A stretch of 64,000 nucleotides of DNA. Origin: Aureimonas sp. ME7 (GTDB taxonomy: Bacteria > Pseudomonadota > Alphaproteobacteria > Rhizobiales > Rhizobiaceae). Below are positions 1 through 8,402 of this stretch, piece by piece. The position numbers and the translations under genes are program-made. How positions within the stretch are numbered: position 1 is the stretch's first letter; each line of letters opens with the position of its first letter. The notes beneath the pieces were generated by a model. That model did no database searches. It was not told the DNA's origin and was given only the letters and a program-made list of their open reading frames with translations. The stretch lies in NCBI RefSeq assembly GCF_903970965.1, contig NZ_CAJCKW010000006.1:62001-126000 (forward strand). The letters run 5' to 3'.

Positions 1-1683
1 CTCGGACAGAAGCTCGGGCGAGGCCGGCGGGCGCCAGCCCTTGGAGCCGTGGATGCAGGCGGTGGAATCCTCCATGGACACGGTCTGGTCGCCCGACGCC
101 TGCCGGTCGCGCTCGATGCGCCCGAGACAGGGCAGGATATAGGTGACCTCGCCCGGCAGAAGGTGGTTGCGGTTGAGCTTGGTCGAGATCTGGACGTGGA
201 GGCGCAGGTTCCGCCACGCCGCTTCGACCTTTTCCGTCTCCGGCACCGCGCGCGAAAAATTGCCGCCAAGGCCGATGAAGGCCTTCACCGAACCGTCGAT
301 GATGCCCTCGCAGGCCTCCACTGTCGCCAGACCTTTTTCGCGCGGCGGCTCGAAGGCGTAGAACTCGGCGAACTTGTCGAGCGGGGCAAGCTCGGGCTTT
401 TCGGTGATGCCGACCGTGCGTTGCCCCTGCACGTTGGAATGGCCGCGGATCGGCGAAACGCCGGCGCCCGGCTTGCCGATATTGCCGCGCATCAGAAGAA
501 GGTTCACCACCATCTGGACGTTGGCGACGCCGTGCCGGTGCTGCGTCAGGCCCATGCCGTAATGGGCGATGACCCGCTCGGATCGGGAGTAGACGCGCCC
601 GACCTCTTCCAGATCGGCGCGCGAGAGCCCCGAGCAGCGCTCGATCTCGGCCCAGTCGGAGCCGCGCACGAAGCTCTCGAACGCGTCGAACCCGTGGCAA
701 TGCTCGGCGATGAAGTCGACGTCGAGGACGCGCTTGGCGCCTTGCGCCTTCGCCGCGTCGTCCAGCGCCAGCACCGCCTTGGCGATGCCGGTCATGGCCG
801 CGAGATCGCCGCCGCAGCGCAGCTGGAAATACTCGCTCGACATCTTGGTGCCCTCGTCCGGCGAAAGCATCTCGGTCGGGGCCTGCGGGTTCTTGAAACG
901 CACCAGACCCCGTTCCTCGACGGGGTTGAACGTATAAACGGGAACGCCGCGCTGGCGCGCTTCCTGCACCGGGTGGAGAAGGCGCGGCGCGTTGGTGCCG
1001 GTGTTGTGGCCGAAGAACAGCATCATGTCGCACTGTTCGAGGTCTTCGTAGACGATGGTGCCGACCGGCGATCCGATCGACTTCGGCAGGCCGACCGACG
1101 TCGATTCGTGGCACATGTTGGACGAATCCGGCAGGTTCGCAGAACCGTAGATCCGTGCGAAGAGCTGGTACATGTAGCTCGTCTCGAGCGAGGCGCGGCC
1201 CGAGGCGTAGAAGATCACGGATTTCGGATCGAGCGCCTGGAGCTCTCGGCCGATCTCGGCGAAGGCGCTGTCCCAGGTGACCGGAATATACTGGTCGAGC
1301 GAGGCGTCGTAGCGCATCGGGCTCGTCAGGCGGCCGTTCTTCTCGAGATCGTAGTCCGGCCAGTCGAGGAGCTCGGAAACCGTGTGCCTGGCGAAGAAGT
1401 CGCGCCCCGTGCGCCGCTTGGTCTGCTCCCAGATCGTCGCCTTGGCGCCGTTCTCGCAGAACTCGAAGGCGTGGTTGTCCTTGGGTTTGGCCCAGGAACA
1501 CGACACGCAGGCGAAGCCGTCGGGCTTGTTCTGCTTGTAGAGCGTGTTCCAGATGGTGGAGACCGCCAGCCCTTCCGCCAGGCTTTTGGTGGCAAGCGAC
1601 TTCACCGAGCCCCAGCCGCCGGTCGGATGGTCGTAGGGCTGGACTTGCGGCTCGGGCTGGACTTCGCTGCGCTTCATGATCAT
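1..1683 (-). CDS. FdhF/YdeP-family molybdopterin oxidoreductase, 3' end cut by window edge
   Basis: This is a molybdopterin-dependent oxidoreductase related to E. coli YdeP and the formate dehydrogenase H alpha subunit. About 561 residues are visible, against roughly 760 for the family, because the C-terminal part lies beyond the window start. An N-terminal C-x2-C pair (Cys59, Cys62) plus Cys76 replaces a full ferredoxin-type cluster motif. The segment NMCHESTSVGLP places Cys191 where FdhF carries its molybdenum-ligating Sec/Cys, and GHSNVQGQRTVG further on is typical of the cofactor-binding domain. I chose the ATG at 1683; a second ATG two codons later is possible. No fdhD or electron-transfer subunit is visible. 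The substrate of YdeP-like enzymes is poorly defined, with acid resistance suggested for E. coli YdeP, so I do not call it a formate dehydrogenase. Confidence 0.85.
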   Translation of the reverse strand, partial: MIMKRSEVQPEPQVQPYDHPTGGWGSVKSLATKSLAEGLAVSTIWNTLYKQNKPDGFACVSCSWAKPKDNHAFEFCENGAKATIWEQTKRRTGRDFFARHTVSELLDWPDYDLEKNGRLTSPMRYDASLDQYIPVTWDSAFAEIGRELQALDPKSVIFYASGRASLETSYMYQLFARIYGSANLPDSSNMCHESTSVGLPKSIGSPVGTIVYEDLEQCDMMLFFGHNTGTNAPRLLHPVQEARQRGVPVYTFNPVEERGLVRFKNPQAPTEMLSPDEGTKMSSEYFQLRCGGDLAAMTGIAKAVLALDDAAKAQGAKRVLDVDFIAEHCHGFDAFESFVRGSDWAEIERCSGLSRADLEEVGRVYSRSERVIAHYGMGLTQHRHGVANVQMVVNLLLMRGNIGKPGAGVSPIRGHSNVQGQRTVGITEKPELAPLDKFAEFYAFEPPREKGLATVEACEGIIDGSVKAFIGLGGNFSRAVPETEKVEAAWRNLRLHVQISTKLNRNHLLPGEVTYILPCLGRIERDRQASGDQTVSMEDSTACIHGSKGWRPPASPELLSE

Positions 1684-1779
1684 GGCCTCGGCGGAAACGG
1701 GGGTTACCCTCTCCCCCGATCAAGCCCGGCCCCGGCGAACTGGTTCCCGGTCGTGCGCGCTTATCTCGCACCCGCGACT

Positions 1780-2346
1780 TCACTTGACGACGACGATGCG
1801 CCGGCCCTCTCGAAGGAGCGGCGACAAGCGGTTCATGTCGGCGCGGGAAACGGCGACGCAGCCCTCCGTCGGCGCGTATCCGGGCTTGGCCACATGGAGA
1901 AAGATGGCGCTGCCGCGCCCGCGTGCGCGTGCCCGAAAATTCCAATCGAGAACGACGACGACGTCGTAGAGCGCATCGGTGCGAAGCATCCCTTCAGCGC
2001 TGGCTGCGATCGGCAGGCGAACCGGGCGATTGTAGGCCGGATGGTTCGGCGCGTCGCACCACCCGTCGTCGGCCCGCGTGCGGCGAACGGGCAGGCGAGC
2101 GAAGGCGGGCGACATGCCCCGACGGCCGGGTCGAAGATAGGCCGAGACGATCCGCATCGGCCCGATCGGCGTTCCCCCGTCCCCTTCCCGCTTGACGCTC
2201 GTCGTGCCGCTTCGCCCCAGCGCGCAGGGAATGCGCAAGGGCCCGAGCCCCAACACGCCCCGTCGCCGGTCGAGCGGCGACACCCGAACGACGACGGGAG
2301 GCGAAACTCGGGTTTTTCGTTCGTCAAGGGCTGGAAAACGTCGCAT
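1780..2346 (-). CDS. L,D-transpeptidase (YkuD domain)
   Basis: The product is a 188-residue protein of the YkuD/COG3786 L,D-transpeptidase family, which makes 3-3 peptidoglycan cross-links or related envelope linkages. The family signature KREGDGGTPIG lies at residues 52-62. The catalytic segment HVAKPGYAPTEGCVAV carries His151 and Cys163, so the usual SHGC is TEGC here. No convincing signal peptide is visible, which is also usual for this short alphaproteobacterial subgroup. An upstream in-frame extension to 2475 exists, but it overlaps the divergent cenR gene, so I start at MRRFPAL. It is transcribed away from cenR with about 76 nt between the two starts, a layout that suggests shared control by the envelope regulator CenR (inference). 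Confidence 0.8.
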   Translation of the reverse strand: MRRFPALDERKTRVSPPVVVRVSPLDRRRGVLGLGPLRIPCALGRSGTTSVKREGDGGTPIGPMRIVSAYLRPGRRGMSPAFARLPVRRTRADDGWCDAPNHPAYNRPVRLPIAASAEGMLRTDALYDVVVVLDWNFRARARGRGSAIFLHVAKPGYAPTEGCVAVSRADMNRLSPLLREGRRIVVVK

Positions 2347-2422
2347 GCCGCTCACAAATTGTTTCAAGATCGGATCGCCGATCCCCTGTCCATCCAACGC
2401 CGCCGAAAGGGACCTTGGAACC

Positions 2423-3106
2423 ATGAGCGTACGTAGCATTCTCATTGTCGATGACGACGACGACCTTCGCACCACGCTCGTTGACCAGCTCGCCCTGCAC
2501 GAGGAATTTCAGGTCCTCCAGGAGGCGAACGCCACCAAGGGTATCCAGACGGCGCGCTCCAACCTCATCGATCTCGTCATCATGGACGTGGGCCTGCCCG
2601 ACATGGACGGGCGCGAGGCAGTAAAGGCGCTGCGCAAGGGGGGCTTCAAGGCGCCCGTCATTATCCTGACGGCGCAGGACGCGGACGCCGACACGATCCT
2701 CGGTCTCGAAGCGGGCGCCAACGACTACGTCACCAAGCCCTTCCGCTTCGCGGTCCTGCTCGCGCGCATCCGCGCCCAGCTGCGCCAGCACGAGCAGTCC
2801 GAGGACGCGACCTTCCAGGTCGGACCTTACGTTTTCAAGCCGAGCCAGAAGGTGCTGCTCGACGATCGGGGCGGCAAGATCCGGCTGACGGAGAAGGAAA
2901 CAGCGATCATCCGCTACCTCTACCGGGCCGACCGCCGCGTGGTGACGCGCGACGTGCTTCTGGAAGAGGTCTGGGGCTACAATTCCGGCGTCACCACCCA
3001 TACGCTGGAAACCCACGTCTATCGCCTTCGCCAGAAGATCGAGCCCGAGCCCTCCAACGCGCGGCTCATCGTCACCGAATCGGGCGGCTACAAGCTGATG
3101 CCGTAA
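2423..3106 (+). CDS. cenR: response regulator CenR/OtpR type (OmpR family)
   Basis: This is a 227-residue OmpR/PhoB-type response regulator. The receiver domain (about 5-118) has the acidic cluster Asp10-14, phosphoacceptor Asp55 in IMDVGLPD, Thr83 and Lys105. The C-terminal winged helix (about 130-226) ends in RLIVTESGGYKLMP. The run DDDDDLR near the N-terminus, ATKGIQ, and GYNSGVTTHTLETHVYRLRQKIE match what I recall of CenR (Caulobacter) and OtpR (Brucella), regulators of cell-envelope homeostasis. No cognate kinase gene (cenK) is adjacent. The start is the ATG after a GGGACC-rich leader. An in-frame extension back to 2192 would run into the divergent transpeptidase and is rejected. The assignment to CenR specifically rests on remembered motifs and gene context. 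Confidence 0.85.
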   Translation: MSVRSILIVDDDDDLRTTLVDQLALHEEFQVLQEANATKGIQTARSNLIDLVIMDVGLPDMDGREAVKALRKGGFKAPVIILTAQDADADTILGLEAGANDYVTKPFRFAVLLARIRAQLRQHEQSEDATFQVGPYVFKPSQKVLLDDRGGKIRLTEKETAIIRYLYRADRRVVTRDVLLEEVWGYNSGVTTHTLETHVYRLRQKIEPEPSNARLIVTESGGYKLMP

Positions 3107-3279
3107 CCCCCGGCGTTCCCGCCCCGGCTGTTGCCGAGCGGGAACGCCGATGTTCCCAAGCGGTGGGCAAGCGCATGATCTCCTTCCAAGAGGACTTCAC
3201 GCGATCTCCGTTTCCTGCGATGTCCGGAATGCGTGGCGTCTTCTGCTTCGCAGGCATGAATGGGAATCAGTCGGTCGGC

Positions 3280-3774
3280 ATGAGCCTGGAAAGCGACATG
3301 GAGCTTCTCGGCGGCGTTTCGCTCTTCGAAGGGCTGACGCGCGACCAGCTTCGGCTCCTCGCCTTCGGGGCCGAGCACCGGTTCCTGCGCAAGGGCGAGA
3401 TCCTGTTCCGCGCCGAAGCGCGGGCGGATGCCGGCTTCATCGTGGTGTCGGGCGAGGTGAACCTCGTCGAGGGTGAAGGCGATGCGCGCCACGTGGCTCT
3501 CAGCGTCGGTCGCGGGGCGCTTCTCGGCGAGATGGCTCTTATGGCTGACATTCGCCGCCCGGCCACGGCGGTGACGGCCAGCGACTGCGACTTCATCCGC
3601 ATCTCGCGCCCGCTGTTCCGGCGCATGCTGCAGGAATATCCCGACATCGCCGCAGCGCTTCATGCCCGGATCGCCGGCGAACTCTCAGCGATGCTCGAAG
3701 GGATCGACGCCCTTGCCCTCGTCTTCGACTACGACGAAGACGAGGAGGCACCCGCCTCCCCCACCTCGGACTGA
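3280..3774 (+). CDS. cyclic nucleotide-binding domain protein
   Basis: The product is a 164-residue protein made almost entirely of one Crp-type cyclic nucleotide-binding (cupin-like) domain. The N-terminal part LLGGVSLFEGLTRDQLRLLA and the phosphate-binding cassette GEMALMADIRRPATA are clear. There is no helix-turn-helix behind the sensor domain, so it is not a Crp/Fnr transcription factor. The tail is acidic (YDEDEEAP). I start at MSLESDM; an in-frame extension to 3163 reads as non-conserved sequence. It follows cenR on the same strand after 173 nt. Such stand-alone domains are common in alphaproteobacteria but their ligands and partners are mostly unknown. A role beside CenR is only suggested by position. 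Confidence 0.75.
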   Translation: MSLESDMELLGGVSLFEGLTRDQLRLLAFGAEHRFLRKGEILFRAEARADAGFIVVSGEVNLVEGEGDARHVALSVGRGALLGEMALMADIRRPATAVTASDCDFIRISRPLFRRMLQEYPDIAAALHARIAGELSAMLEGIDALALVFDYDEDEEAPASPTSD

Positions 3775-3853
3775 CTGCTCGACATTCCGGCCCACCGGCC
3801 GGAAAAGGGATCGGCCGCCCCGGGGACGACCGGGACGGCCGGGAGGGTGCGGG

Positions 3854-6040
3854 TCAGAACCTGTAGCGCACCGAACCGATGACGTTGCGCTCGGGCTCCT
3901 TGTAGCAGAAGCCGGACGAGCAGATCTGGCTGTCCTCGCCGAAGAGGTTGGTGGCGTTGACCTGGATGCGCAGACCCTCGACCTGAGGCACGTCGTAGTG
4001 CGCCGTGGCGTCGATGAAGATGCGCGCGTCGTTGCGGAACGTGTTCTCGTCGTCGCCGAAGCTCGCCGACAGGTAGCGAAGCCCGGCGCCGAAGCCGAGC
4101 CCTTGCGCCGCGCCCGACTGGACGGTGTAGTCGCCCCAGAGCGAGACGGTGTGCTTAGGCGTCGAGGACAGCGTGTTGCCGGTGGTCGCCGCCGTGCCTT
4201 CCACGATCTCGAGATCGGTATAGGCGTAGGCGAGCGTCGCGTTCAGGCCCTCAGTCAGCGTCGCCGTCGCCTCGAACTCGAAGCCGCGCGAGCGCAATTC
4301 GCCGCGCTGAACCTGCTCGTTGGTGCCGGTGAGCGGGTTGACGTCGAAGAACACGCCGTTTTCCTGCGTGATGTCGAAGACGGAGGCCGTCAGCAGCGTG
4401 TTCCAGCCGGGGATCTGGTACTTGATGCCGGCCTCGTATTGCTCGGCCGTGGTCGGCACGAAGGCGTTGCCGTCCCGGTCGGTGCCGATGTTGGGCGTGA
4501 AGGCGGTGGAATAGCTGACATAGGGCGCGATGCCGCTGTCGAAGAGGTAGCTGAGGCCCACCCGGCCGGAGAACTCCGAATCGCGCTGCTCCGGCTGGTC
4601 GACGAGCTCGTTCGGCCCGCCGGAGGCCGTATCCGTCCACACCCAGTCGTGGCGCCCACCGAGCGTCAGGGTCCAGCGGTCGAGGCCGATCTCGTCCTGC
4701 AGGTAGAGGCCGACCTGGGACTGGTCCTGCGTCGCGGCCACCGAATAGGCGGGCGTCGCGATCGCCGTGTCGTAGCGCGGGGCGGCGAAGACGAGCGAGG
4801 GCGCCGAGCCGTAGCCTTCGAGGTTGGTGTATTCGGCGAGCGAGGCGTCGACGCCGCCGAGCAGCGTGTGCGTCAGGGGCCCGGTCTCGAACTTGGCTTC
4901 CAGCTGCGTATCGGACACGACGCCCTTCAGCGTCTGGTCGACCGTGCCCGAGCCGCGAGACACGATCCCGTTCACCGGGCCGCCGATCGCATAGGCGTAT
5001 TCGCCGTAGACGTCGAGGCTCTGGAGGCGCGCCTTCTGGCGGAAGGTGAAGGTCTCGTCGAGCCGGCGCTCCAGCTCGAAGCCGAGGCGCCCTTGGGTCT
5101 GGTCGAGCGCGTTGAAGGAGGGATCGCCGGCCGCGACGTCGGTGACGTTCAGACCGTCGTTGACATAGGCGAAGGTGCCCCCCGATCGCGAGCGCTGGAG
5201 CTCGCCGAGGACCGTCAGCGAGGTATCGGCGTCCGGCGTCCAGGTGAAGGCTGGGGCGATCGACAGGCGGTCGTCGGAGGCGAAGGGATAGTCGGTGTCG
5301 GCGTCGCGCGCGACACCGGTCAGGCGATAGAACGACGTCTGCGAATTGCCGAGCGGGCCGGAAGCGTCGAAGTTGAACTGGTAGCGGTTGTTGGAGCCGA
5401 TCTGCCCCTCCACCTCCCGCGCGGCGGCGAGCGTCGGGCGCTTGGAGCGAAGATCGACGATACCGCCGGCATTCGACGAGCCGTAGAGGCCGGCTGCCGG
5501 GCCCTTCAGGATCGACAGGCCTTCGAGGCCGTAGGGTTCGATGTCGAAGGTCGAGAAGCCGTTGTTGAACTCGCGCAACCCGTCGCGGAAGATGCCGGTA
5601 TAGGTCGCGGGCAGGCCGCGGATGAAGAAGGCGTCGAAGCGCGGGTCGAGTCCGTAGGCGCCGATGCGAACGCCCGGCGTATAGCCGACGGCCTCGGCCA
5701 GCGTCTGCGGGTTGCGGTCGTCGAGCTGTTCCTCCGTCACCACCGACACCGATTGCGGCACCTTGACGAGCGGCGTGTCGGTCTTGGTGGCCGAGCGCGT
5801 CGTCTGCGTGACGTAGCCTTGCGTTTCGAAGCCGGCGGCCGACGCCCCGGCGACACCGCCCCCTTGCGCGCTGAGCGATCCGTCGGTGCGTCCCGCCTCG
5901 CCCCCGCCCTCGACGACCACGGTATCGAGCTGGATGTCCTGGGCGCTCGCGGCGCCGGTGAGACCCAGCGTCAGAACGCTGGCGGAGAGCGTGAGCCAGC
6001 CGGCTGCGCGGCGGAAGCGAGGATCGATGGCGAGAGTCAT
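3854..6040 (-). CDS. TonB-dependent siderophore receptor
   Basis: This is an outer-membrane receptor of 728 residues for ferric siderophore uptake. A signal peptide ends near GAASAQ. The plug domain begins around residue 55 with a TonB-box-like segment and contains VPQSVSVVTEEQLDDR, the standard plug start of siderophore receptors. FFIRGLPATY and ILKGPAAGLYGSSNAGGIVD follow. The C-terminal strand ends RNVIGSVRYRF with terminal Phe, and the pair in QICSSGFCY is typical of FhuA/FoxA-like hydroxamate receptors. The start at MTLAIDPRF is preferred because it gives a normal signal peptide. No periplasmic binding protein or permease for the siderophore is nearby, so it probably feeds a transporter elsewhere. 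An iron-box-like palindrome lies 66 nt upstream of the start. Confidence 0.92.
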   Translation of the reverse strand: MTLAIDPRFRRAAGWLTLSASVLTLGLTGAASAQDIQLDTVVVEGGGEAGRTDGSLSAQGGGVAGASAAGFETQGYVTQTTRSATKTDTPLVKVPQSVSVVTEEQLDDRNPQTLAEAVGYTPGVRIGAYGLDPRFDAFFIRGLPATYTGIFRDGLREFNNGFSTFDIEPYGLEGLSILKGPAAGLYGSSNAGGIVDLRSKRPTLAAAREVEGQIGSNNRYQFNFDASGPLGNSQTSFYRLTGVARDADTDYPFASDDRLSIAPAFTWTPDADTSLTVLGELQRSRSGGTFAYVNDGLNVTDVAAGDPSFNALDQTQGRLGFELERRLDETFTFRQKARLQSLDVYGEYAYAIGGPVNGIVSRGSGTVDQTLKGVVSDTQLEAKFETGPLTHTLLGGVDASLAEYTNLEGYGSAPSLVFAAPRYDTAIATPAYSVAATQDQSQVGLYLQDEIGLDRWTLTLGGRHDWVWTDTASGGPNELVDQPEQRDSEFSGRVGLSYLFDSGIAPYVSYSTAFTPNIGTDRDGNAFVPTTAEQYEAGIKYQIPGWNTLLTASVFDITQENGVFFDVNPLTGTNEQVQRGELRSRGFEFEATATLTEGLNATLAYAYTDLEIVEGTAATTGNTLSSTPKHTVSLWGDYTVQSGAAQGLGFGAGLRYLSASFGDDENTFRNDARIFIDATAHYDVPQVEGLRIQVNATNLFGEDSQICSSGFCYKEPERNVIGSVRYRF

Positions 6041-6060
6041 GACGGAGATACCGGTTGGAA

Positions 6061-6079
6061 CCGGTGCCCCTCGCACCGG
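6061..6079 (-). other. leader hairpin upstream of siderophore receptor
   Basis: CCGGTGC and GCACCGG form a perfect 7-bp stem with a 5-nt loop, ending 21 nt before the receptor start codon. It would sit in the 5' leader of the receptor mRNA, close to the ribosome binding region. A role in translation or mRNA stability is possible, but nothing in the sequence proves it. Confidence 0.4.
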
Positions 6080-6105
6080 CTACTCGTCGCAGGGGTACGG
6101 AAACA

Positions 6106-6120
6106 TGACTTTATGAGTCA
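6106..6120. promoter_or_regulatory. candidate iron-responsive operator (IRO box, TGA-N9-TCA)
   Basis: The site TGACTTTATGAGTCA has exactly the TGA-N9-TCA form of the IRO motif recognised by RirA in rhizobia. It is also an inverted repeat (TGACT/AGTCA). It lies 66 nt upstream of the siderophore receptor start, where a repressor would block transcription under iron sufficiency. RirA being present in this organism is an inference; the gene is not in the window. Confidence 0.6.
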
Positions 6121-6230
6121 ATAATTCGACGGTTCGTGAACCCCGGCGTTGTTCGCGGCGCGAAGTCTTTGCGCCGACCTGATGCAAGCCGGCTACAGAA
6201 TTTCGAACCGTTCCAGGAAAGCTCGCGAGG

Positions 6231-7034
6231 TCAGATGTCCAGCGTCACCATAACCGGCACGTGGTCCGACGGGCGCTCCCAGCCGCGCGCTTCGCGCAGG
6301 ACGCGCGCACCCGTCAACGCCGGGGCGAGGTCGGCCGAGCTCCAGACGTGGTCGAGGCGGCGTCCCTTGTCCGCCCCGTCCCAGTCCTTCGCCCGGTAGC
6401 TCCACCAGGTGTAGAGCTTCTGCGGCAGTGGGATGTGCTGGCGCACGAGATCGGTCCAGTTTCCTTCCGCGATGACGCGCTTCATGCCGTCCGTCTCGAC
6501 CGGCGTGTGCGAGACGATCTTGAGAAGCTGCTTGTGCGACCAGACGTCGTCCTCGAAGGGCGCGATGTTGAGATCGCCGACGAGAATGGCGGACACGCCC
6601 GGCTCGGCGTCGGCGCGCATCAGGCGCATCTCCTCCAAGAAGTCGAGCTTGTGGCGGAACTTCGGATTGATCTCCGGATCCGGCTCGTCGCCGCCCGCCG
6701 GCACATAGAGATTATGGACGCGGATCTGCCGCTCGCCGACGAGAAGGCGCACCGACAGATGACGCGCGTCGCCGATCGAGCAGAAGTCCTGGCGCACGAG
6801 ATCGGCGAACGGGTGGCGCGAAAGGGTCGCCACGCCGTGGTAGCCCTTTTGGCCGTGCAGCGCGATGTGCTCGTATCCGAGCGCGCGGAACGCCTCTTCG
6901 GGGAAGAGCTCGTTCGGACACTTGGTTTCCTGAAGGCACAGGACGTCCGGCGCATGCCCTTTGAGAAAATCCTCCACGATCGGCAGGCGCAGACGCACCG
7001 AGTTGATGTTCCAGGTGGCGAGCGTGAAGGGCAT
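6231..7034 (-). CDS. xth: exodeoxyribonuclease III
   Basis: This 267-residue protein is an AP endonuclease/3'-5' exonuclease of the ExoIII (EEP) family acting in base-excision repair. MPFTLATWNINSVR is the standard N-terminus. Other motifs are LQETKCP with metal-binding Glu36, VGDLNIAP with the catalytic Asp/Asn pair, WWSYRAKDW, RRLDHVWSS, and a final SDHVPVMVTLD with the catalytic His. The start at MPFTL is fixed by homology; the 34 in-frame codons upstream look non-coding. It is divergent from the dehalogenase-like gene starting at 7151, leaving a gap of about 115 nt. It is probably transcribed alone. Confidence 0.95.
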   Translation of the reverse strand: MPFTLATWNINSVRLRLPIVEDFLKGHAPDVLCLQETKCPNELFPEEAFRALGYEHIALHGQKGYHGVATLSRHPFADLVRQDFCSIGDARHLSVRLLVGERQIRVHNLYVPAGGDEPDPEINPKFRHKLDFLEEMRLMRADAEPGVSAILVGDLNIAPFEDDVWSHKQLLKIVSHTPVETDGMKRVIAEGNWTDLVRQHIPLPQKLYTWWSYRAKDWDGADKGRRLDHVWSSADLAPALTGARVLREARGWERPSDHVPVMVTLDI

Positions 7035-7150
7035 GCGCGTGTCGATTCCGTCGAGGTCCGGTTTCCCCTTACAGCACGCGCGCCGAGGCAACGGAAGCGG
7101 AGCCGGCGCGTTGCTGCCGGGCATCCGAGGGGTCACGGAGGGAATGGGCC

Positions 7151-8032
7151 ATGTTCGACGGTTTCGAAACGCGCGTCGTCGCTGGCGAAGGGGCCGAGAT
7201 CTTCTGCCGGATCAAGGGCTCGGGTCCGCCGCTCCTGCTTCTCCACGGCTATCCGCAGACCGGAGCGATGTGGGCCGGGTTGGCCGCGCGTTTGGCCGAG
7301 GAGTTCCAGGTCGTGGTTCCCGACCTTCGCGGCTACGGCCAGTCCTCGGCGCCCGAATCCAAAGGTGGCGAAGCCTATGCCAAGCGCGTCATGGCCGCCG
7401 ACATGGTGGCCGTGATGAAGGCGCTCGGCCATGAGCGGTTCGCGCTTTCCGGCCACGACCGGGGCGGACGCGTCGCCTACCGGCTGGCGTTCGACCACCC
7501 GGACGTGGTGGAACGCGTGGCGCTGCTCGACATCGTGCCGACGGTGGAGATGTGGGAGCGGATGGGCGCGGCCGAGGCGCTGTCCTCCTATCACTGGCAG
7601 TTCCTGGCCCAGCCGAACCCGATGCCCGAGCGCCTGATCGGGGCCGATCCGGTGTTCTATCTCGACCACACGCTGGCGAGCTGGACGGCGAACCAGTCGA
7701 TGGCGCCCTTTGCTTCCGAAGCGCTGGCCGAATATCGCCGATCCTTCTCGCGCCTTCCGGCCGTCCACGGCGCCTGCGAGGACTACCGCGCCGGGGCGAC
7801 GATCGACCGGCGCCACGACGAGGAGGACCGGGACGCCGGCCGGCGCATCGAATGCCCGGTCCTGGTTCTTTGGGGCTCCAAGGGTACGCCCGCCAGCCAC
7901 GGCGACGTCCTCGACATCTGGCGGCGCTACGCGTCGGACGTTTCCGGCGAGGAGATCGAAGGCGGGCACTTCCTGGTCGAGGAAGCGCCGGAGGAAACGC
8001 TGGCCGCTCTCAAGCGCTTCTTCGCGCGCTGA
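7151..8032 (+). CDS. haloacetate/fluoroacetate dehalogenase-like alpha/beta hydrolase
   Basis: This is a 293-residue alpha/beta hydrolase with oxyanion motif LHGYPQTG and nucleophile elbow GHDRGGR. Using the residue numbers I recall for the fluoroacetate dehalogenase RPA1163, every key residue is found here at a constant offset of seven. Asp103 is the nucleophile, Arg104 and Arg107 bind the carboxylate, and Asp127 and His273 complete the triad. His148, Trp149 and Tyr212 line the halide pocket. This makes hydrolytic dehalogenation of small 2-haloacids the best prediction, ahead of epoxide hydrolase activity. It starts with ATG after GGAGGGAATGGGCC and stands alone, convergent with the lipoprotein gene (3-nt gap). 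Specificity for F versus Cl cannot be read from this. Confidence 0.8.
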   Translation: MFDGFETRVVAGEGAEIFCRIKGSGPPLLLLHGYPQTGAMWAGLAARLAEEFQVVVPDLRGYGQSSAPESKGGEAYAKRVMAADMVAVMKALGHERFALSGHDRGGRVAYRLAFDHPDVVERVALLDIVPTVEMWERMGAAEALSSYHWQFLAQPNPMPERLIGADPVFYLDHTLASWTANQSMAPFASEALAEYRRSFSRLPAVHGACEDYRAGATIDRRHDEEDRDAGRRIECPVLVLWGSKGTPASHGDVLDIWRRYASDVSGEEIEGGHFLVEEAPEETLAALKRFFAR

Positions 8033-8035
8033 CGC

Positions 8036-8302
8036 CTACCAGGCGTAGCGCCCGTAGCCGACACCGACGCCGATGCCGCCGTTCCAGGCGGGATCGGCGT
8101 AGAGGCGAGCGCGGCGCGTCTCGTTGCGGTCGAGGTCGATGCGCTGGAGACAGGCGGCGAAGGCGTCGGTTCCCTTTCGGAAGCCGTAGTTCCGGCACGT
8201 CGCCTCGTCGCGGGTTCGAAGCTCCTGCGGGCTGATCGTGGTGCAGCCGGACAGGGCGAGGGTGGCGAGGAGAACGGGCAGGCAGAAGCGTCTGACGAGC
8301 AT
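8036..8302 (-). CDS. small lipoprotein of unknown function
   Basis: This is an 88-residue predicted lipoprotein. The N-terminus MLVRRFCLPVLLATLALSGC is a type II signal peptide with lipobox LSGC, so Cys20 would be lipidated. The mature part contains two further cysteines (CRNYGFRKGTDAFAACLQR), which could form a disulfide in the periplasm. It ends in a glycine-rich GIGVGVGYGRYAW tail. I recognise the CRNYGF-x-GTDAFAxC pattern as recurrent in short alphaproteobacterial lipoproteins but know no function for it. The start at 8302 is chosen for the signal peptide; 46 upstream codons are rejected. It lies 100 nt downstream of lolA on the same strand. Confidence 0.75.
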   Translation of the reverse strand: MLVRRFCLPVLLATLALSGCTTISPQELRTRDEATCRNYGFRKGTDAFAACLQRIDLDRNETRRARLYADPAWNGGIGVGVGYGRYAW

Positions 8303-8402
8303 GGCGGCGGTCCGGGATCGATGACGGCGGCAGACTATCGCCGCCGTCATCCGACAATCTTCGATTCCACCCGCCGGTTCCGCGCCCGGTCCTTTTGTCG
8401 CC

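Noticed and set aside
49-2436. A 795-codon open frame on the plus strand opposite the molybdoenzyme and transpeptidase genes
   Set aside because: It is antisense to clearly conserved proteins, Arg/His/Asp-rich with no family motifs, and typical of the long shadow frames that high-GC DNA produces.
3662-6124. An 820-codon plus-strand open frame opposite the siderophore receptor
   Set aside because: The minus strand encodes a complete TonB-dependent receptor with signal peptide and plug motifs; the antisense frame has only compositional repeats.
8213-8222. GGGTTCGAAGC, resembling a tRNA T-loop
   Set aside because: It lies inside the lipoprotein gene, and no acceptor or anticodon stem can be built around it. 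I found no tRNA gene in the window.
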